Assembly: GCA_024230435.1 (NCBI GenBank)
Contig: JAAERL010001141.1
Span: 1 to 64,000 of the forward strand
DNA length: 64,000 nucleotides
Origin: Desulfobacteraceae bacterium
Lineage (GTDB): Bacteria; Desulfobacterota; Desulfobacteria; Desulfobacterales; Desulfosarcinaceae
Reading direction: 5' to 3'
Shown: in pieces, positions 59,429 through 64,000 of the stretch
How positions within the stretch are numbered: the stretch's first letter is position 1
Layout of the letters: every line of letters starts with the position of its first letter
Position numbers and translations under genes: made by a program
Notes under the pieces: model-generated
The model's database searches: none
Told to the model about the DNA's origin: nothing
Seen by the model: the letters and a program-made list of their open reading frames with translations, nothing else

Positions 59429-60550
59429 ATGAAACTGGAACACATCACCGGCATGCAGGCCGGCTACAGTATGGGTGCGGATCACCAGGGGCGCGAATAC
59501 CTGGTGGTCTGCGTAAAAGGTACATATACATTTTTCGAAAACGGCCAGCCGCCCCGGCTTGCCCAGGAGCAATTGCCCCTGGTCGAAGCTGATATATTCA
59601 CGGGAGAACCGGGTTTATCAGCGCCCTTGTACGAAAGCGATTATGCCCGGATCAAACCCAGATGCGATGTCTTGTTAAACGGCAGTGCCTATGCGCCCGG
59701 AGGCATACCGGCGGCAAAGGTGCCGGTCATGCTACAGTTCGGCCGGATGAAAAAGCAGTTCGTTGTCGTTGGGGACCGGGTCTGGGAAAGCAAATTCATA
59801 GGCCCCAGGGCAAAGCCTCCCACTCCTTTTATAAGCATGCCTATAACCTATGACCGCGCTTTTGGCGGTGTGGACGACTACCACCAAAAACTTGAAAAAG
59901 TGCGGGCGGTTATGGAAAATCCTGTTGGGGTGGGATTTCATCATTACATAAGCAGTGACGCGGTAAACGGCAAACCTTTGCCCAATACCGAAGAATTTAA
60001 AAAGCCGGTTAAATCGCCCTCCAAACGCTACCGTCCCATGTCATTCGGACCCATCGGGCGCGGCTGGCAGCCAAGAGCACCATTGGCCGGAACCTATGAT
60101 CAGAACTGGACCGATAATATTTTTCCGTTTTTACCGCCTGATTTTAAAAACGATTATTTCCAGGCGGCGTCTTTTGATCAGCAAGTGCCCTACCCCCAGG
60201 GCGGCGAACCGGTTGTCCTGTACAATTTAACCCCGGAAGGCAAGACCTGGTTTCCGTTTCCGCGCATAAACCTGATCGCCTGGTTTTTTCTCAACAATGG
60301 AGACGAAAAAGAATCTCCTCTGATAGTGGATACGGTGATGCTTGAGCCGGATGAAAAACGCTTTACTGTAACCAGCCGGACATCTTTGCCTCTAAATCAA
60401 AATATGCTGGAAATGCAGCTTGTGGTAGTGGGAAAAGATCCTGACGATAAGCAAAAAGTGATCGGAGATACGCAAATAAAATTTCCATTGATAGATGAAT
60501 TCATAGAAAAAAAGATGATCGAACATGATGAGGAAACGCGTGATGATTGA
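59429..60550 (+). CDS. DUF2169 family T6SS adaptor protein
   Basis: 373 residues. The family signatures include ARIKPRCDVLLNGSAYAPGG (N-terminal), FVVVGDRVW, PFISMPITYDRAFGGVDDYHQK, NPVGVGFHH, and RPMSFGPIGRGWQPRAPLAGTYDQNW. DUF2169 proteins bind PAAR-type effectors and act as chaperones for loading onto VgrG. It lies between DUF6484 and the ketosynthase-like gene; its last 8 bases overlap the next start. Confidence 0.85.
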   Translation: MKLEHITGMQAGYSMGADHQGREYLVVCVKGTYTFFENGQPPRLAQEQLPLVEADIFTGEPGLSAPLYESDYARIKPRCDVLLNGSAYAPGGIPAAKVPVMLQFGRMKKQFVVVGDRVWESKFIGPRAKPPTPFISMPITYDRAFGGVDDYHQKLEKVRAVMENPVGVGFHHYISSDAVNGKPLPNTEEFKKPVKSPSKRYRPMSFGPIGRGWQPRAPLAGTYDQNWTDNIFPFLPPDFKNDYFQAASFDQQVPYPQGGEPVVLYNLTPEGKTWFPFPRINLIAWFFLNNGDEKESPLIVDTVMLEPDEKRFTVTSRTSLPLNQNMLEMQLVVVGKDPDDKQKVIGDTQIKFPLIDEFIEKKMIEHDEETRDD

Positions 60551-61571
60551 ATTGGGAGTACAATCCTGCGGAATGCTAACCAGCGCCGGCCTCAGCGCCC
60601 CGGCCAGTTGCGCGGCCATCCGGTGCGGATTGACCAACGTGGCTGAAACACATTTCCTGAACAGGCAGGGACAATTTTTTACAGGATGTGAAGTGCCCTT
60701 AGACGGTAACTACCGCGGCCTTCCCAAGCTGGCCCGCATGGCGGCCATGGCTATTAAGGAATGTATGGAATTCTTCGATAACCCGGAAGAAGGGCTTGAA
60801 AAAATACCCGTGTTTTTATGCCTGGCCGAAGCAGACCGCCCCGGCCGACTCCAGGACCAGGATGAATATTTGCTCAATGATATCGGCGAATTTCTTGGAG
60901 TTACCTTGAACAATCAATCCAGGATCATCGCCAAAGGCCGCGCTGGAGGCGTACAGGCAATAGAGGCAGCCCAAAACTGCCTTTCAAACGGAAGCTACCG
61001 CCATTGCCTGGTTGCGGGCACGGATATCCTGGTCCGGCAGCCGACTCTTTCCCTTTATGAACAGACCAACCGGATTTTAACCGAAGAAAACAGCGATGGA
61101 TTTATTCCCGGCGAAGCCGGTGCGGCGGTATTGCTCTGTCCATTGAGCCGGTCCCGCAACGCAGCCATTTCAATAAAAGGCATTGGCTTTGGTAATGAAA
61201 CTGCCACCATTTTATCGGGACTGCCTTTACGCGCCGAAGCAATGGTGCAAGCCGTAAAAAATGCCTTGTCCATGGCCGGTATGGATATGGCGGACATGGA
61301 CTATCGCATTTGCGATGCCAACGGAGAACAATACGGATTCAAGGAAGCCACCCTGACCCGGTCGCGCATATTAAGAAAGCTCAAAGACGAATTCGATATC
61401 TGGCATCCGGCTGAATGTATCGGTGAAACCGGCGCAGCAATCGTACCAATCATATTAGGCGTTGCATCTGCTGCAGTTCAAAAAAACTATTCCCCCGGCC
61501 CCGGAATCTTATGCCACGTGGGCAATGACGACGGGTTGCGGGCTGCCATGGTACTCAAATCTTTAATTTAA
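60543..61571 (+). CDS. Degenerate beta-ketoacyl-synthase-like protein of the T6SS cluster
   Basis: 342 residues from the ATG at 60543, with GAGGA upstream; the ATG at 60525 lies inside the preceding gene. The thiolase/ketosynthase fold can be followed (GAGAAVLLC-like GEAGAAVLLC; CIGETGAAIVPIILG). The active-site Cys motif (usual DxxCxSGxxAI) reads AKGRAGGVQAI with no Cys, and the catalytic GHxxGAAG reads IGETGAA with no His. It is therefore probably non-catalytic, with a structural or loading role. Genes of this type recur with DUF2169 in type VI loci. Confidence 0.75.
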   Translation: MIELGVQSCGMLTSAGLSAPASCAAIRCGLTNVAETHFLNRQGQFFTGCEVPLDGNYRGLPKLARMAAMAIKECMEFFDNPEEGLEKIPVFLCLAEADRPGRLQDQDEYLLNDIGEFLGVTLNNQSRIIAKGRAGGVQAIEAAQNCLSNGSYRHCLVAGTDILVRQPTLSLYEQTNRILTEENSDGFIPGEAGAAVLLCPLSRSRNAAISIKGIGFGNETATILSGLPLRAEAMVQAVKNALSMAGMDMADMDYRICDANGEQYGFKEATLTRSRILRKLKDEFDIWHPAECIGETGAAIVPIILGVASAAVQKNYSPGPGILCHVGNDDGLRAAMVLKSLI

Positions 61572-61581
61572 CAAGGAGTGA

Positions 61582-62682
61582 TTGATGGGAAACAATGTAT
61601 TTGCAAACGGAAGGGGAATCGCCTGCAAAGCCGCAGACGGCAAATCCGTTGCGGCCTTTCCTGATGTAGCCTTCACACCGCCCCAAACACCGGCCACCCC
61701 GCCGGGCGTGCCGATCCCTTATCCAAACACCGCATTTGCCAAAGACACCACCAAGGGCAGCAAGAGTGTTAAAATCTCCAAAAAAGAGGTGATGCTCAAA
61801 AACAAGTCATACTTTAAAAAAAGCACCGGCGATGAAGCAGGCCGCGCTCCCAAAAAAGGCCTTATTACAGGTAAAATTACCGGAAAGGTTTATTTCAATT
61901 CCTGGTCTATGGATGTCAAAATCGAAGGGAAAAATGTCGTCCGGCACCTGGATTTGACAACCCATAATCATGGGTCTGTTCCGGGTAACAGTCCTCCATG
62001 GTCTTACGTCAGTGAAATGTCCGCTAAACAAATAACAAATTGTAATGATTTAATAGATAAAGTCGATAAAAATTGCGGTGAGGCGATAGGAGAAAATACA
62101 TATCCCACTGGAAGGGTGAACCGTAAAGGTGCAATGAAAGCTATGTGTGAAGATGAAAAGTCTGGTTGTGTTGAAGCATCAAAATGCATGCTAGTTAAAT
62201 ATGGCGGAAGCGGTTCACCAAATTGTTGTTCCGGAAAAACAGGTCATCATATGATTCCAGTTCACTGTTTTATGCCGCCAAGCGCGCGTACATCAGGCGG
62301 AAAGCCTTACGATAACTGGCCGGAATATAAGGATAAAAATGCACCCACAGTATGTGTTGAAGGGGGCAGTAAAACGGGTCAGCATGGAAAACTACATGAT
62401 CTTTTTGACGCTGTGGAAGATTCACACCTGGAGGATGGCAAGGCCGGCTCGTGGAGCTATCAAGAAGCACGTGATACGGCTGCAGAAGTCTTGAATGAGA
62501 CACGTGGATGCGATGAAAAATGTATAAAGGCCCAACTGGATGCCTATCATGGGAAAGCATGCAAGGATAAAAGCAAGTTAGAGCAAAATGGAGTTAGAGC
62601 GGACAGCACCGGCAAGCGTACGGAAAAAGATTTTATTCCCGATATCAGTGGACCCCCTACCAAAAAGGCAAAAATAACATGA
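61582..62682 (+). CDS. PAAR-like (DUF4150) protein with C-terminal GHH nuclease toxin domain
   Basis: 366 residues, a T6SS effector of the polymorphic toxin type. Residues 1-150 are a PAAR-like DUF4150 domain (VFANGRGIACKAADGKSVAAFPDVAFTPPQTP...VPIPYPNTAFAKDT), which sits on the VgrG tip. The C-terminal part (about 155-366) is cysteine-rich and contains GHHMIPVHCF at 221-230 and GQHGKLHDLFD at about 267-277. The GHH motif with further His residues fits HNH/endonuclease VII-type toxins (Tox-GHH class). Base composition drops at the junction near nt 62020. GGAGTGATTG precedes the ATG. Confidence 0.8.
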   Translation: MMGNNVFANGRGIACKAADGKSVAAFPDVAFTPPQTPATPPGVPIPYPNTAFAKDTTKGSKSVKISKKEVMLKNKSYFKKSTGDEAGRAPKKGLITGKITGKVYFNSWSMDVKIEGKNVVRHLDLTTHNHGSVPGNSPPWSYVSEMSAKQITNCNDLIDKVDKNCGEAIGENTYPTGRVNRKGAMKAMCEDEKSGCVEASKCMLVKYGGSGSPNCCSGKTGHHMIPVHCFMPPSARTSGGKPYDNWPEYKDKNAPTVCVEGGSKTGQHGKLHDLFDAVEDSHLEDGKAGSWSYQEARDTAAEVLNETRGCDEKCIKAQLDAYHGKACKDKSKLEQNGVRADSTGKRTEKDFIPDISGPPTKKAKIT

Positions 62683-63569
62683 AAAATAAAAAAGTATATT
62701 ATCTCGATGGATATTCCCCCAGAAAAGGCTTGCTTGGTGTAGCAGCTTATTTGTATGAACTTGAAGATAAGGAAACGGAATTTACCCGGTTTTTTATGAC
62801 CCTGGACGGAGAGTGGGTCCATGAGGAGTTTTGGCAGGATATTGTTTCGGTATGCTATACAGGTGAAGCTGGAAAAGGCGCCTGGTGGCTTTTAGGCAAA
62901 AGAGGCCATGTATATTCATTAGGCGATACAGATAACATGGAACAAATAGCTCGTGCCGGAACAGGGCCTGGAAAGTTAGGTTATTTAAGGCGTATAAAAA
63001 AGATAGACGGAGAGCTTTACGCCTGTGGTTTAAGACGTCAAGTATATAAGCGTGGCAAAAAACAATGGACGGCCTTAGATGACAGTATCTTATCAAAAAA
63101 ATATTTTTATGGATTTCGTGATATTGACGGCGTATCAGCACATAACATTCATGCAGTAGGTTATCGGGGTGAAATCTGGTACTACGATTCAAAAGGGTGG
63201 CATCAGGCAGACAGCCCGACAAATGTTGACTTGGAAAAAATACGATATGTTTCACCGGATCTATGCTATGCCTGTGGCAATAATGGAATTGTACTACATG
63301 GATACAAAGATCAATGGGCGGTAGTAGACAATCAGGATACTTCAGATTTGTGGGGACTCGACTATTTTAAAGGAAAAATATATCTTTCGGGATTTAATGG
63401 ATTATATATAATTCGTAAAAATATGGTTGAACCTCTTAATTTGGGAAGGTCTGCCAACGGCTATAGACTGCATGCCAATAATGACGAACTCTGGTCTATT
63501 GAAAAAGATGAGATATGGGTTTTCGATGGTAAGACTTGGCGAGAGGAAGTTTGTCCTAATAATGCATAA
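62679..63569 (+). CDS. Beta-propeller-like protein, candidate immunity protein
   Basis: 296 residues. The ATG overlaps the toxin stop codon (ATGA), so production is coupled to the toxin. The sequence alternates short strand motifs with aromatic and glycine residues (WWLLGKRGHVYSLG, ELYACGLRRQVYKRGKKQWTAL, IHAVGYRGEIWYYDSKGW, CYACGNNGIVLHGYKDQW, IYLSGFNGLYII, ELWSIEKDEIWVFDGKTW), like a six-bladed propeller. There is no signal peptide, which suits protection in the cytoplasm. No known family was recognised, and inhibition of the toxin is inferred from position only. Confidence 0.65.
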   Translation: MKNKKVYYLDGYSPRKGLLGVAAYLYELEDKETEFTRFFMTLDGEWVHEEFWQDIVSVCYTGEAGKGAWWLLGKRGHVYSLGDTDNMEQIARAGTGPGKLGYLRRIKKIDGELYACGLRRQVYKRGKKQWTALDDSILSKKYFYGFRDIDGVSAHNIHAVGYRGEIWYYDSKGWHQADSPTNVDLEKIRYVSPDLCYACGNNGIVLHGYKDQWAVVDNQDTSDLWGLDYFKGKIYLSGFNGLYIIRKNMVEPLNLGRSANGYRLHANNDELWSIEKDEIWVFDGKTWREEVCPNNA

Positions 63570-63600
63570 GTTCAATGATTTGGCTGAATAAAAAAAGAAA

Positions 63601-64000
63601 ATGGCTATTATTTCTGTTGTTATCGATCAACATGCTGAAGAGGCGGCTTTTCTTTGGATTCAAAGAAACAGCGCCATTGAAGAGCCCCACTACGATTTAG
63701 AGGACCTGGCCGGTTTGGACGGCCGCGTTGAAGCTCACCTGGATGGGCTGCGCATTGCCGGTGAATATGGCTGGCAAATCTGCAAAGAAACAATGGCCGC
63801 ATTTGAGGAACCGGGGGAAACTTTTGTTGCCGGTGTATTGGCCTTTGAATCCAAAGACCCTGAACGCATGGACGCCATGCTGGCGGCCGTGGAGATGGAC
63901 GATGAACTGCTTGGAGCCCTGATCTGCGCTTTGGGCTGGCTGCCCTTTGATCAGGTTTGCGATCCGGTAAGCAAACTCATGACAGCCGATTTGTCCTTTT
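63601..64000 (+). CDS. TIGR02270-type HEAT-like T6SS-associated protein (3' end outside window)
   Basis: The first 133 residues of a gene cut by the window end. AEEAAFLWIQRNSAIEEPHYDLEDL followed by LDGRVEAHLDGLRIAGEYGW resembles the TIGR02270 family, found in type VI loci, in which helical repeats follow. It is the next gene after the candidate immunity protein, in a GC-richer stretch similar to vgrG and DUF2169. The function in T6SS is not known. Confidence 0.8.
   Translation, partial: MAIISVVIDQHAEEAAFLWIQRNSAIEEPHYDLEDLAGLDGRVEAHLDGLRIAGEYGWQICKETMAAFEEPGETFVAGVLAFESKDPERMDAMLAAVEMDDELLGALICALGWLPFDQVCDPVSKLMTADLSF

Noticed and set aside
1..64000. tRNA, rRNA, tmRNA or other stable RNA genes
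   Set aside because: No T-loop pattern, clover-leaf-like repeat or rRNA core was seen on reading both strands; a covariance-model search would be decisive.

Overview
This window looks like chromosomal DNA from an anaerobic deltaproteobacterium, most likely a Desulfobacterales-type (Desulfobacterota) bacterium. That placement is an inference from gene content: an HdrA/MvhD flavoprotein beside soluble NuoE/NuoF-type subunits, many PAS-domain regulators and kinases, FecR and FIST proteins, two enhancer-binding proteins of the sigma-54 type, and a type VI secretion accessory cluster. No rRNA, tRNA or CRISPR array was seen.

Layout. 1-8746: a PAS/AAA+/Fis activator (793-2121), a sigma-54-type promoter (2694-2709) with TGTTTCA/TGAAACA palindromes, and a four-gene set (NuoE-like, NuoF-like, a 2Fe-2S/4Fe-4S subunit, HdrA-MvhD) that looks like a cytoplasmic flavin/iron-sulfur electron-transfer complex using NAD(H). 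8942-18020 (mostly minus strand): KamA-type radical SAM aminomutase, a YchF-like GTPase/ATPase, a PAS-LuxR regulator, a diguanylate cyclase, a DHH phosphoesterase, two small unknown proteins and a hybrid histidine kinase. 18667-26932: an acidic repeat protein, a rhomboid protease, methionine aminopeptidase, a haem-type DUF3365 sensor, a tandem CSDGNC-motif protein, a GAF/AAA+/Fis regulator divergent from dinB, shikimate kinase and a membrane protein. 27530-36339: a lone ABC substrate-binding protein, then aroF-aroB (minus) diverging from trpEGDCF (plus). Each of these two operons is preceded by a Trp-rich leader peptide and an attenuator terminator that are too short for routine gene calling. 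36539-45246: Nudix hydrolase, a FIST/hybrid kinase pair, a LeuB-type dehydrogenase, gpt, a YpeA-type acetyltransferase and a GT-C glycosyltransferase. 45247-49935: a transposase remnant, then a TPR/beta-barrel outer membrane protein, a FecR protein with 78 Glu-Pro dipeptides, and a periplasmic TPR protein, which may work together at the cell surface. 50435-56348: a lytic transglycosylase, an RsmG-SpoU fusion methyltransferase, an RluA-type pseudouridine synthase, and the minus-strand run engB-era-ATP-grasp-HNH. 56689-64000: a T6SS VgrG cluster with DUF6484, DUF2169, a degenerate ketosynthase, a PAAR-like protein with a GHH nuclease tail, a beta-propeller-like candidate immunity protein, and the start of a TIGR02270-type gene.

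The intergenic DNA holds three families of roughly 90-190 bp non-coding elements with inverted-repeat ends (called A, B and C here). Copies lie at 1-150 and 5896-6065 (A), 2200-2367 and 27286-27453 (B), and 174-264, 8569-8746, 36341-36509 and 40981-41165 (C). They look like MITEs.

Genes were identified by reading protein motifs by eye. No database search or structure prediction was run, so family names rest on recognised motifs and remarks on function are inference.
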